A stretch of 64,000 bases of DNA, taken from Planctomycetota bacterium. Its GTDB lineage: Bacteria > Planctomycetota > JAJSAM01 > JAJVHW01. The first letter of the stretch is position 1. The number at the start of each line of letters is the position of its first letter. A program made the position numbers and the translations under genes. Below are positions 1-9,279 of this stretch, one piece after another. The stretch spans positions 1-64,000 of the forward strand of contig JAJRPF010000045.1 of the NCBI GenBank assembly GCA_024280885.1. The letters are read 5' to 3'. The notes under the pieces are model-generated. The model was given only the letters and a program-made list of their open reading frames with translations, did not search any database and was not told where the DNA came from.

Positions 1-2
1 AA

Positions 3-95
3 GCGGTGCTCGCGTCACTCGAAGAACTGGGAATGATCGAGAGGACCCGAGGCGGTCGGCCTCTGCGCGCTGTCAAAGAGGACATCTTTTCTTGA
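3..95 (+). CDS. C-terminal end of a winged-helix DNA-binding protein (5' part outside window)
   Basis: The frame is open from the window edge and ends in TGA at 93-95. The last 30 residues read as the recognition-helix end and wing of a winged-helix regulator: a helix ending LEELGMIERT, the turn RGGRPLR, then a short tail. This is the usual 'second helix, GR-x-RPL wing' layout of many bacterial transcription factors, but the fragment is too short to name a family. The stop overlaps the TTG that opens the PEP carboxylase fragment, so the two reading frames share bases. Identity as a winged-helix protein is inferred from the motif only. Confidence 0.5.
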   Translation, partial: AVLASLEELGMIERTRGGRPLRAVKEDIFS

Positions 96-787
96 TCACT
101 ACACGCGCCGTGCTGGAGCGCATGGCCGCGGCCGCTGCGCCGATGTACCGCTCGCACGTGCACGAGAGGGACCAGGTCTTCCGGATGTTCCTCGAGTGCA
201 CACCGGTGCGGGAACTGGCGCACGTGCACTACGGATCGCGCCCCGCGTATCGCGAGCGCGGGGCGGGCACGATGGACGGCATCCGCGCGATCCCATGGTC
301 GTTCGGGTGGACGCAGATCCGGTTGATGCTGCCGGCGTGGCTCGGCGCAGGGTCGGCGCTCCAGCAGATCCTCGACGATCCGGGCGGCGAGAACGTGTTA
401 CGCCGCATGGCGGTCGCATGGCCGTTCTTCGACGACCTGATCGCGAAGATCGAGATGGTCTGCGCGAAGTCCGACCTCGACGTGGCGCGCATGTACGTCG
501 AACGACTCGGAGGCGATCTCGCGTTGCTCTCGGAACTCAGCGCCGAGCTGGAGCGGACCGTGTCCGCGATCCGTCGCATCCGCGGGACCGAGCATCTCCT
601 GGCAAGTCAGCCCGTGCTCCAGGCGAGCATCGTCCTTCGCAATACCTACGTCGATCCGCTGTCATTGCTGCAGGTCAGCCTGCTGTCGCGCAAGCGCGCC
701 GCCGGCGACGCGGAGACGGACGCGATCGACGTCGTTCTCGGCACGACGCTGAACGGCGTCGCCCAGGGCCTGCGCAACACCGGCTGA
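92..787 (+). pseudogene. ppc: Phosphoenolpyruvate carboxylase, C-terminal quarter only
   Basis: The 231 residues match the end of PEP carboxylase, which makes oxaloacetate from PEP and bicarbonate. Visible family blocks are TPVRELAHVHYGSRP, RAIPWSFGWTQIRLMLPAWL, a WPFFDDLIAKIEMVCAKSDL block, LRNTYVDPLSLLQVSLL and the invariant ending GLRNTG. Full enzymes are about 900 residues, so the N-terminal three quarters, including the catalytic His and Lys blocks, are absent. The reading frame stays open to the window edge, but the translation before TTG at 92 does not look like PEPC; that DNA instead reads as a winged-helix protein in another frame. The fragment therefore looks like a remnant joined to an unrelated gene. 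It cannot be catalytic alone. A split gene with the other part elsewhere is a less likely alternative. Confidence 0.82.
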
Positions 788-1211
788 CCGCACGCCATGA
801 CGGACCGGTCGGACCGGTCGGACGTGTCATGCGTGTACGCTGGGGCGGTTCGCCGCGTGCCGCCGATGTTCGCGAGCGACCAAGAGGTACCGGCTCCCCC
901 ACCGTGGGCCCACTGCTCAGTTGGTTACTGCGCTGACTGCGTCCGATTGCCCTGCGCGTTGCTCCGGGGCTTCCGGGCTTCGCCCTCCGTCGACCTTGCT
1001 GCTCTCGATTGGAGAAGTGGCCACATGAGGGCAGAGCAAGCCTCCGATCCAAGCTTGCGAAGGGGACACCGAGGCTGATCACCGGACACTGGCGGATACC
1101 CATTGAGGTGCCCCGTGGCGGACCCAGGACCGCGCCGGTCCGTGTGCCGCCGGCGCCGCAATGGGCGGCTCCAGCAGGCAGTCTCCAGACGAACTCGTTA
1201 TCCTGTCCGGT
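788..1211. other. No recognisable gene
   Basis: About 420 bp without a convincing coding frame. It starts with a 9-bp repeat (CGGTCGGAC, about two and a half copies near 803-825) just after the PEPC remnant. Short open frames exist on both strands but none has a ribosome site or recognisable protein character. Confidence 0.5.
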
Positions 1212-1673
1212 ATGGAATCCGGAGCCGCACTCGGTCCCTACCAGATCGACCGTGAACTCGGCTCCGGCGGCATGGGGAAGGTCTACGCCGCCGAGCTGAC
1301 CCGCGACGCAGCGGGACTCGCACGCGAGACGATCGTCGCGCGGAAGGTCGTCCACCCGCATCCGCTGGAGACCGAAGGGTTCTTCAAACGGTTCCTGCGC
1401 GAAGCACAGATCGGTCAGTTGGTCCGTCACGAGAACGTCGTGCGCACCCTCGACTGCGACGCCATCAGCAACCACCACTTCCTGGTCGTGGAGTACGTCG
1501 AGGGCCAGACGCTCGCCGAGTTGCTCTGCGCGTTGGATCGTGTTCCCGAAGAACTCTGCCGTCACGTCGGCCGTGAAGTCTGCAAGGGGCTCGGCGCGAT
1601 CCACGACGCCGGCGTCGTGCACCGCGACCTCAAGTCCGAGAACTGGAGTTCCCCCGGTTCCGTGGACACCTAG
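1212..1673 (+). pseudogene. Ser/Thr protein kinase, N-terminal lobe, truncated by an IS3-type end
   Basis: From ATG 1212 the product carries a Pkn-type kinase N-lobe: the glycine loop ELGSGGMGKVYAA, the lysine in VARKVVHPH, the stretch HHFLVVEYVEGQTLAELL, and the catalytic loop HRDLKSEN. Coding then stops: after GAGAAC at about 1643 the sequence becomes the terminal repeat of an IS3-type element and the frame ends at 1673 after about ten foreign residues. No DFG, APE or C-lobe remains, so it cannot be an active kinase. The protein closely resembles the kinase on the opposite strand at 4331-5430, so the two are relatives lying head to head around the IS91-type remnant. An in-frame ATG at 1161 exists, but 1212 matches the start of the relative. 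Confidence 0.82.
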
Positions 1674-1772
1674 TGACTTAGGGCCCCGGCGGTCTCTCGG
1701 AAATTGCGCTCGAACTCGATGGGCGGCATCTGGTCGAGCCCAGAGTGGCGCCGGGGTGGATTGCGCCGCGCC
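1644..1772 (-). mobile_element. IS3-family remnant: terminal repeat plus the last codons of the transposase
   Basis: On the minus strand the frame ends RRHSGLDQMPPIEFERNF followed by seven residues and TAG (complement 1670-1672). This is the usual ending of an IS3-family OrfB integrase (RRHS-G-L...P-EFE). It is followed at once by an end sequence starting TGGAGTTCCCCCGG (1644-1657), which abuts the broken kinase gene. Only about 130 bp of the element remains. The same 13-base arm GGAGTTCCCCCGG occurs twice, inverted, at 3586-3631. Confidence 0.75.
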
Positions 1773-1878
1773 ACCCTCGAGCGACACGACGAGGCACCGA
1801 CGACATCCTGGAGTTCCGCACGACCTCGGTGAGCTCGTCGACGCGCATCGGCAGGCCGCGGATGCCCGCGTGCGGCTC

Positions 1879-2598
1879 CTAGCGCACTGCTGCGTCGTAC
1901 TGATCGAGCCGGACGCGTCTGAGAACGTCGACGACCGCCACTGCTACCGCACCGTCGGCGTGAATGCGCTCCTCGAGGAGTATGATGTCGAGCCGAGTCG
2001 GGCGCTCGTCCGGTGGATCAGGGAAGACGACAGCCGGATATCGAACGACGAACACCCGCTCGGGGCCTGACGTGTCGACGGTGCAACTCGCGTACCTCTC
2101 CAGCAGATCGTGTTGATCGGTCCCGAGGACCTGGAATGCGTCGCGCAGTCGCCGATCGCGCGACCACGACTCCATGAGCGCGACTACTGGACTGCTCGGG
2201 CGGCCACCGGCGCTCAGAAAGCGCACGTCCGGCTCGCGCGTGGCGACGTTGCGTCCGAGCACACGCCGAACGACGCAGAAGCGCAACGCATCTTCACGCG
2301 TTCGGATGTCGCGGTGCCAGCGCGGAGCGTTCCGAGACCCAGCATCGACGCGCACGAGGTATATGCTCATGCCTCGAGTATTTATCTCATCCACTGTCGC
2401 GCCCGCCGCGAGCAGCGTGAAGGGGTTCGCGGCGGACTCCGGCGGATGGAGCGGAGTCTCGCGGTCGCGCACGCCACGAACGTCTTCGCGACTGGCGGCA
2501 GGCGCCGTCTCCGTTGCGCAGCCCATGAGGGCCGTCAACGCGAGCACTACAGCCGCCAGAGCGGCCGACCTGCGTTGCACAGTGTTGGTCGAGTGCAT
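1879..2598 (-). CDS. Hypothetical lipoprotein
   Basis: A 239-residue protein with a signal peptide ending in the lipobox LMGC (MHSTNT...ALTALMGC), so it is probably lipid-anchored in the envelope. The mature part is acidic and mixed alpha/beta in composition, with isolated cysteines in FCVVRRVLG and ASCTVDT. I do not recognise a family. A further upstream ATG at 2628 would add ten residues; 2598 gives the more normal signal peptide. The gene stands alone in a decayed neighbourhood, between an IS3 remnant and a Pro/Gly-rich ORF, and could itself be a leftover, although its frame is intact. Confidence 0.6.
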   Translation of the reverse strand: MHSTNTVQRRSAALAAVVLALTALMGCATETAPAASREDVRGVRDRETPLHPPESAANPFTLLAAGATVDEINTRGMSIYLVRVDAGSRNAPRWHRDIRTREDALRFCVVRRVLGRNVATREPDVRFLSAGGRPSSPVVALMESWSRDRRLRDAFQVLGTDQHDLLERYASCTVDTSGPERVFVVRYPAVVFPDPPDERPTRLDIILLEERIHADGAVAVAVVDVLRRVRLDQYDAAVR

Positions 2599-2652
2599 CG
2601 TTCGCGCCACGTGTACGGACCTCCACAAGCCAGCTGTCGTCCCGTCTCCATC

Positions 2653-2910
2653 CTACGCCTGAAGCGGCCCGTTACCCTCCTTGGGGTCCACGAAGCCGAT
2701 CGGGGATCGGGGGAGCACTACATCACCGGGCGCGAACGGCTTCGTTGGGCCCTGCGGCTCCCCTCCTGGCGTCGTCGGCCCGCCCGTGTTGCCGCCGCCC
2801 GTCGACGGCCCCTCTATCACGGTTGGCTCCCACGGGAACCCAATCATGGACTCCTCGTCGCCCTCACAGTGAGGCGCTATCGCCTCGAACACCCAGGGCG
2901 TATCGTCCAC
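2653..2910 (-). pseudogene. Pro/Gly-rich ORF, probably an N-terminally truncated gene remnant
   Basis: The frame reads from a GTG at 2910 and encodes 85 residues: a short ordered piece (DDTPWVFEAIAPHCEGDEES) and then a Gly/Pro/Thr-rich tail. Good protein-like sequence (SEEFIRVQYLV) continues upstream of the GTG for about 14 codons, until a stop inside the inverted repeat at 2910-2982. This suggests that the 5' part of a longer gene was lost at the repeat. No function is proposed. Confidence 0.35.
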
Positions 2911-2982
2911 GAGATACTGAACCCGGATGAACTCTTCGGACGCCGCACTGGGCCGAAGAATTCATCCGGGTTTAGCATCTCG
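2910..2982. repeat. Long imperfect inverted repeat (hairpin), copy 1 of a repeated element
   Basis: Two arms of about 30 bases (2910-2939 and 2953-2982) are near-perfect reverse complements around a 13-base loop. The core of each arm is AACCCGGATGAA followed by TTCGG. The outer-arm sequence CCGAAGAAT...CCGGGTT, followed by TAG-x-x-TCTCG, recurs at 11632-11665, so this is a repeated element and not a chance hairpin. Confidence 0.7.
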
Positions 2983-3035
2983 CGCGGTGATGAATGGGGG
3001 CCGCGCTGCGCCGAGGACACGGCCCCCTCGCCACA

Positions 3036-3497
3036 TCAGCGCAGGTCTGGCCCCACGTGGTACGCGAGGAGGGACTCGCGGGAGACCGTCTCGACCTTCG
3101 TTCCGCTGAACTTCGGGGCGTGCATCCCTGACGCGTAGAACGTCGGCACCGCGCGTCGGACGCGGTCGTTGTCGATGTACCAGACCTGCCGTTCTCCCTC
3201 GACGCGCACCAGTCGCGTCGTGCCGCGGATCGGCTCGCCGACGGAGGCCTCTGGGATTTCATTCACGAGCGTGATCCCGCCCCAGCCCGCCCAGAGCCGC
3301 TTGTACGCGGCGTAGTGGACGTGACGCAGCACCCCGCGATCGACCATGTACACGGCCGTCTTCCGCGGGGTCTTGATCCGGGCACCGTTCTTGACGTGCA
3401 GGTACATCCCCTTTGGCGCAGAGCCGGTGGCATGGACCGTGGTGGCCAACGCCGCTCCGAGAATGACGAGTCCGATGGCAAGGGTGAGGGAACGCAT
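3036..3497 (-). CDS. Secreted protein with two copies of a small beta-rich module
   Basis: From ATG 3497 the 153-residue product has a signal peptide (MRSLTLAIGLVILGAALATT, cut near VHA). It then carries two related modules of about 55 residues: one with TAVYMVDRGVLRHVHY...WAG, the second with RQVWYIDNDRVRRAVP...ASG and ending VSRESLLAYHVGPDL. The pattern 'VYxVDxGxxRxV, aromatic, x-x-G, V-S-x-x-L' resembles small repeats that I have seen in secreted bacterial proteins of unknown role; I cannot name the family with confidence. The frame upstream of the ATG is open and joins an IS91-type transposase remnant, so a chimeric reading of 424 codons exists; the signal peptide argues for starting at 3497. 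Confidence 0.6.
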   Translation of the reverse strand: MRSLTLAIGLVILGAALATTVHATGSAPKGMYLHVKNGARIKTPRKTAVYMVDRGVLRHVHYAAYKRLWAGWGGITLVNEIPEASVGEPIRGTTRLVRVEGERQVWYIDNDRVRRAVPTFYASGMHAPKFSGTKVETVSRESLLAYHVGPDLR

Positions 3498-3520
3498 GGC
3501 AGCCTCCGTCTGGTTTCGAA

Positions 3521-4330
3521 GATAGGGGATCGCGAGGATAGGGGATTGAATCCACGCCACCACCCGGAACCCCGTCTCGGAACCAGGAGTTCCCCCGGCT
3601 ATGCGCAGCGGCGCATGCCCGGGGGAACTCCACGCGTGGACGCTCGTCGGTTGGTCGGTGACGCCCAGATGCCGCAGGATGGCATCGACGACCTTGGCGT
3701 CGGTGAGCACGCTGATCACCTCGAGCGGCCCGCGGCAGCGAGGACAGAGCAGCGGGTCGGCCTCGTAGATGCGGCGCAGCAGCCGCGCCAAACTGGCGCG
3801 GCCCGTGTGGGGCGGAGACCCGTCGGCGCCGTCTGGCGCGGGCGGCTTCCCGGTCCCGGCCTCCTCACGCGCCCGCCGTGCTCCGCGGCTGCGGTGTGAG
3901 TAGGCGCCGTAGTAGCGGATGACGTGCCGCCGCGCGTCGGGGATCTGGGTCGTCACCCTGTGAATGAACTCGAGCGCGTCCATCTCGACATGCGTGGCGC
4001 CGGTCTTCGGATCCGGCGGTGTGTCGATGCGCACGCGGTCTTTCGGCAGGAGATGGATCTGGCCCAGCGCGAAGGGCGCGCGCGCGATGTAGCGCGCCAT
4101 GCGCTCGAGCTTGGCCGGCCCGTCGGCGTGCGCGACCTGCTTGCCGTACGCCGAGAAGCCCGAGGGAGACCAGGAGAGCAGGCGCTCGTGGAAGGACTCG
4201 CTCAGCCGGTCTGCCTTGCGGAGTCCTGCAAGGACCAGGCGCCGGAAGACCTCCCCGACGGCGTCAAGATCGGGCTCGAGCAGCGGCAGGAACGTGCCGT
4301 CCGGCGTCACGACGCCCTCGGTGACTGCGG
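3521..4330 (-). mobile_element. IS91-family transposase remnant, copy 1 (5'-truncated)
   Basis: The minus-strand frame contains the C-terminal part of an IS91-type (Y2) transposase: VTPDGTFLPLLEPD, ERMARYIARAPFALGQIHLL, THVEMDALEFIHRVTTQIPD, RRHVIRYYGAYSHRSRG and the zinc-binding end DPLLCPRCRGPLEVISVL. The catalytic N-terminal half with the tyrosines is missing. The 3' side carries a block (about 3521-3584, with two GATAGGGGAT copies) shared with the second remnant at 8390-8453, probably the replication-origin end of the element. The left edge breaks the kinase gene at about 4330. It cannot transpose by itself. Confidence 0.82.
3586..3631. repeat. 46-bp hairpin whose arms match the IS3-type end at 1645-1657
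   Basis: Arms GGAGTTCCCCCGG (3586-3598) and its exact reverse complement (3619-3631) flank an inner stem ATGCGC/GCGCAT with a four-base loop. It lies inside the 3' part of IS91 copy 1 and has no counterpart in copy 2, where other DNA occupies the site. Confidence 0.75.
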
Positions 4331-5430
<1,100 letters not shown>

Positions 5431-5473
5431 GCGAGGAGTCTAACGGCGAGGCCGGGGCGGCGCCTCTGCGGTC

Positions 5474-5734
5474 TCAGGAGCGGTCCGGGCGGGTGCGTTC
5501 ACGCTCGGCATGGCACGTCTCCTCGAGGTGGAAGTCCGCCCTCGCGAGGAACAACTCGAACGACGAGTCCAGCGGACCCGTGACGCGCAGCGCGTAGCCG
5601 CATCGGGGACACGTTCAGATCAGCACTGCCGGGCCGCTCGTGTCCATGGCGGAGGGTCGCACGGGCGGCGGGAGCGGTATCGCGCCAGCGTGCGCCGGCG
5701 CGGTGTGGCGCGAGTAGATGTCTTCCGCTCCCAT
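5474..5734 (-). pseudogene. Small zinc-ribbon-like ORF interrupted by an in-frame TGA
   Basis: From ATG 5734 the frame reads MGAEDIYSRHTAPAHAGA, a Pro-rich stretch and MDTSGPAVLI, then TGA (complement 5615-5617). The same frame goes on with TCPRCGYALRVTG and a 30-residue tail ending at a TGA (complement 5474-5476). A CPRCG knuckle and a later Cys-His (ETCHAE) suggest a small zinc-binding protein of about 86 residues. The simplest reading is a nonsense mutation in a decayed region. Selenocysteine insertion is not favoured: the TGA is not in a recognised UxxC context and no selenium machinery is in the window. Confidence 0.35.
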
Positions 5735-5895
5735 GTCAGGGACCCGGACCGAGAGAGTGGGACCGATCGCTACGTTCGACTGCTACCGCCTGCCCATCGA
5801 GCCGACTGAGGATTGGAAGAGCCCGACGCGGTGTTCCGCGGCCCGGTGAACCCGTTCTTCTGCGTGGGGGATCCGGGCCGCTTCCGGCCTCCAGC
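5735..5895. other. No supported gene
   Basis: A short plus-strand stretch reads protein-like (FDCYRLPIEPTEDW, then PDAVFRGPVNPFFCVGDPG in the next frame), hinting at a frameshifted leftover, but nothing can be named. Confidence 0.3.
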
Positions 5896-8325
5896 TCACT
5901 CCGTTCGAATGTGGAGCACGCGTTGCTCGCGCAGGCGGGCGAGCGCGGCCTTGAACCGCTTCTTGGAGATCCCCTTCGGCCGCCCGAGCTCGCCCAACGA
6001 CCGGAGGTCCACCGGCGAGACCGACTTAGGGAAAACCTCTCCGACGAAACCCTCGGCGACCAGGTTGAACGGCGCGTCGACGACGATTAGTCCGGACGCT
6101 CCGGCGGCAACGGAGATCGGCGACACGAGGATCGACCGAGGGTCGAAGTCTCCGCGCGGAGCTCCATCTGCAAGTTCCTCCAGCCGCTTCACGAAATCGA
6201 AGGAGCGCCCAGCAACGACGAAGCCGCGGTTGCGCTTGAGATCCAGACGCCACACAAGGCCCGTCCCCGCGTCAGCGGCGTAGAGGAAGTCGCGATTCCG
6301 AGCGTCGAAGTTCAGCCCCCGCACGCTCTCGAATCGGATCGTGTCAAGCGCCGCGCCGTCGTTGCTGAACCCGGACAGGGCGCGAGAGATCTGCCGCGCC
6401 GCGACGGTGTCGATGGGATCATCGATCGTTCCGGCGAGCCGCTCCACAGTCCCGGACTTGAGGTCGACCCGGATGATCCGCGTCTCGTCAGAGATCAGCA
6501 GAGCCCCGTCGCGGTCGACGGCCAGCCCTTGCGCACCGCGAAGCGTGTAATCGAGGGGGGGAAGCGAGAACGAGCGGCCGCCTGCGCCTCCCACGACCGC
6601 TTCCGGGCTCCCGCCTTCGACGGGCACGGCGTACACACGCTGCTCCACCCCCGGGAAGAGGCCCTCGCCAAGGGTGCGAAAGTAGAGCGTCCCACTGGCG
6701 TCGTCGACCGCGATCCCAGTCACAACAATCTCGAGACCGCCAGCTTCGATCACGTCCATGAACCCTTCGAAGATCAGGGGGGACCACCTCTCAGAGTAGG
6801 GTTTGTCATCGTCGAATCGGTAGACAACAGGCACTATTTCCATGCCTTGATGGTCGTCCGCAAAAAAATGCGGGTAGCCCCCGACGAATACGGGTCCCGA
6901 GTCGGAGATCGAGAGGCAAAGCCCATAGAAGAAAACCGGGAACGAGGATCGGCGCTGGACCGCGAAGTCTCCGGGTTCCTCCGAGATCTCTCCGGTTTCG
7001 GCGTCGTACGCTAGGAGATGGTCCGGGTTGCAGATGAAGACCCGCCCCCTTGCATCCGTCGCGACCGCGCGGACGAAGAAATAGTCAAGGTCGCCGTCGG
7101 GCTCCAGGGGTATGCGGTCCGACTCGATCTTGCGCGCGACCCGCCGTCTGGACGCGATAGTGACTCGCCGCCTGGACGCGGCACTCCCCGCGGCCTTGCG
7201 CGCACTCCCGACGGCATACGTCACCGCACCGGTGGTTACGTCCACGTAGACGTCGAGTTCGTCGATCGTCGATCCGCGCTTGTCGAGCAGCAGGACGCAC
7301 GGCTCGTCGCCGTCGAGGAAGGCCCCGACGTCGTACGGAGAGGTCACCGTCGATGCGCCGGCGACCGCGGCCGAACCGAAATCAAAGTCGAGCAGCGGTC
7401 CCGTGGGCGAGAACCCGCCGAGCCGCCCGCCGCCCACCGTCTCGCTAGAGGAAACCGCGAACGGGACCTGGTGGGTCGTCTGGCCCGGGTCGATGGAAAC
7501 CTTGAGCCCCGAGAAGTCGCCGGCGAAGCGCTGCCCCTCCGCGCTCACAGGCGCCACGACCTCCGCACCGGGCTGGCACAGTCTCACGAGTAGCCGGGAG
7601 TTGCCCGCCCCTTTGTTGCCGGACTTGATGCGCAGCGTGCGCCGCCGGAGCTTCGGCGGCGAGACCTTGATCGATCCGATTATCGGAGCGGCATCGTCGT
7701 CGAGTTCCAGTCGCACCGTGTAGAGACCCGTGCAGTCCAGGGTGATCGCGCGACTGGGGGCGCACTCGCCGTCGAAGACCGAACCCGGAGGCCCGTCGAC
7801 GCAGAGCCTTGCACCGCTACGATCCAGGTCGCGCAACAGTCGACGCGGCAGCCGGAGCCGAGCGCCACCAACCGCCGCGACTGTGTACTCCCTCGCCACG
7901 GTCGAGTCGAAGTCCACGCGCTGCGCCGCGCCCCACTCGAACTCGAGCGTGTAGCGGACGTTCTCCCCTGCAACGTGTCGAATGTCGATTCGGTTCGCAC
8001 CACCGATACCGCCCGAGACCGCGGCGCGGCCGCGGTCCCGCACGGGCATCACGGGGTTGTCGTTAAACGCGACGTCCAGGGCGCCGTCCGCTGAGAGCAG
8101 TCGCAACTCGAAGTGACCTTGAACGCCGGCTGGCGCCACGAACCGGAACGTCTCGATCTCCCCCTCGTAGTCGAGAGTGCTCGACACGCGCTGCCCGTTC
8201 GCCAGCTGGACGTCGACGGTCCCACTCGGAGTTCCTTGGGCGAGCGCAACCGAACAGGCGGCTCCGATCGTCATCGCCGCCACGACCGCTCGCACACACT
8301 TCGCACCGAGTCCCAATGCCCTCAT
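5896..8325 (-). CDS. Large secreted protein with NHL-like beta-propeller
   Basis: An 809-residue protein with a signal peptide (MRALGLGAKCVRAVVAAMT..., cleavage near ALAQ). ATG 8325 is chosen because GGGGGGTGAG stands directly before it. The N-terminal third looks like a pre-peptidase-type beta-sandwich region (GEIETFRFVAPAG, RYTLEFEW). The C-terminal half repeats a propeller pattern (AVATDARGRVFICNPD, GIAVDDASGTLYFRTL, GLAVDRDGALLISDETRI, GLNFDARNRDFLYAADAGTG), matching NHL/SMP-30-like blades. The end (SKKRFKAALARLREQRVL) is basic and helical. It probably acts outside the cytoplasm in binding rather than catalysis; the ligand is unknown. It is the largest intact gene in the decayed first 11 kb. 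Confidence 0.72.
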   Translation of the reverse strand: MRALGLGAKCVRAVVAAMTIGAACSVALAQGTPSGTVDVQLANGQRVSSTLDYEGEIETFRFVAPAGVQGHFELRLLSADGALDVAFNDNPVMPVRDRGRAAVSGGIGGANRIDIRHVAGENVRYTLEFEWGAAQRVDFDSTVAREYTVAAVGGARLRLPRRLLRDLDRSGARLCVDGPPGSVFDGECAPSRAITLDCTGLYTVRLELDDDAAPIIGSIKVSPPKLRRRTLRIKSGNKGAGNSRLLVRLCQPGAEVVAPVSAEGQRFAGDFSGLKVSIDPGQTTHQVPFAVSSSETVGGGRLGGFSPTGPLLDFDFGSAAVAGASTVTSPYDVGAFLDGDEPCVLLLDKRGSTIDELDVYVDVTTGAVTYAVGSARKAAGSAASRRRVTIASRRRVARKIESDRIPLEPDGDLDYFFVRAVATDARGRVFICNPDHLLAYDAETGEISEEPGDFAVQRRSSFPVFFYGLCLSISDSGPVFVGGYPHFFADDHQGMEIVPVVYRFDDDKPYSERWSPLIFEGFMDVIEAGGLEIVVTGIAVDDASGTLYFRTLGEGLFPGVEQRVYAVPVEGGSPEAVVGGAGGRSFSLPPLDYTLRGAQGLAVDRDGALLISDETRIIRVDLKSGTVERLAGTIDDPIDTVAARQISRALSGFSNDGAALDTIRFESVRGLNFDARNRDFLYAADAGTGLVWRLDLKRNRGFVVAGRSFDFVKRLEELADGAPRGDFDPRSILVSPISVAAGASGLIVVDAPFNLVAEGFVGEVFPKSVSPVDLRSLGELGRPKGISKKRFKAALARLREQRVLHIRTE

Positions 8326-8372
8326 CTCACCCCCCACGCGGTTGTCGAGTCGGTCCGCCCCGGAGAGCTCAG

Positions 8373-9279
8373 GCTAGGGGAATCAGTCGGAGAATAGGGG
8401 GAGAGAATAGGGGATTGAGTCCGCGCCACCACCCGGAACCCCGTCTCGGAACCTCTCTCCCGCCCCCGAATCTCTCCCACCCGCCGCTGAACACGGCCTT
8501 CAACGCCGGTCATCGGTCGCGGGTCGGGTCGGCGGGACGACGATGGGCACTTCGGCCCCCGGACACCGGCCGCTTGAACCTCCCCCGCCACCCCAGGCTC
8601 GACGTCACGGAAGCGACGACAGAGCGCCCCCACCGCGCCCGTCCGTCTGTGAACCGTCGCCTTCGTGCATACCGTCGATCAGCCCGTCGATCAGCCCTCA
8701 AGCAGCCGGCGGATCGCGCGCGTGAACGCTCGTCGGCTGATCGGTGACGTCCAAGTGCCGCAGGATGGCATCGACGCCTGTGGCGTCGGGGAGCATGCTG
8801 ATCAGCCCTCGAGCGGCCCGCGGCAGCGCGGACACAGCCGCGGGTCGGCCTCGTAGATGCGACGCAGCAGCCGCGCCCAACTGGCGCGGCCCTTGTGGGG
8901 CGGGGACCCGTCGGCGCCGGCTGGCGCGGGCGGCTTCCCGGTCTCCGCCTCCGCCGCGTCCTCACGCGCGCGTCGTGCTCTGCGGCTGCGGTGTGAGTAG
9001 GCGCTGTAGTAGCGGATGAGGTGCCGCCGCGCGTCGGGGATCTGGGTCGTCACCCTGTGAATGAACTCGAGCGCGTCCATCTCGACATGCGTGGGGCCCG
9101 TCTTGGGGTCCGGCGGCGTGTCGACGCGCACGCGGTCTTTCGGCAGGAGATGGATCTGGCCCAGCGCGAAGGGCGCGCGCGCGATGTAGCGCGCCATGCG
9201 CTCAAGCTTGGCCGGCCCGTCGGCCTGCGCGACCTACTTGCCGTACGCCGAGAAGCCCGAGGGGGACCAGGAGAGCAGG
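8373..9279 (-). mobile_element. IS91-family transposase remnant, copy 2 (multiple lesions)
   Basis: This is the same transposase as copy 1 (ERMARYIARAPFALGQIHLL, RRHLIRYYSAYSHRSR, DPRLCPRCRGPLEG), but further decayed. A CAG codon of copy 1 is TAG here (complement 9234-9236), the frame breaks after CRGPLEG, and about 265 bp of unrelated sequence (8454-8715) replaces the part that holds the hairpin in copy 1. The shared terminal block with AATAGGGGATTG is at about 8390-8453. Homology stops at about 9279, where an IS3-type fragment starts. Confidence 0.8.
8652..8698 (+). repeat. Short direct repeat (CCGTCGATCAG)
   Basis: CCGTCGATCAGCC occurs twice in tandem between about 8668 and 8698, inside the foreign segment of IS91 copy 2. 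It has no evident function. Confidence 0.45.

Noticed and set aside
675-1787. A 370-codon minus-strand frame across the IS3 remnant and kinase fragment
   Set aside because: It runs antisense to the kinase fragment and through non-coding DNA; the real transposase end is in another frame.
1760-1878. Possible CheW-like fragment (RGLPMRVDELTEVVRNSRMS, then VARGWRGAI) on the minus strand
   Set aside because: Only about 35 residues, directly after another gene's stop; the match to CheW is too short to trust.
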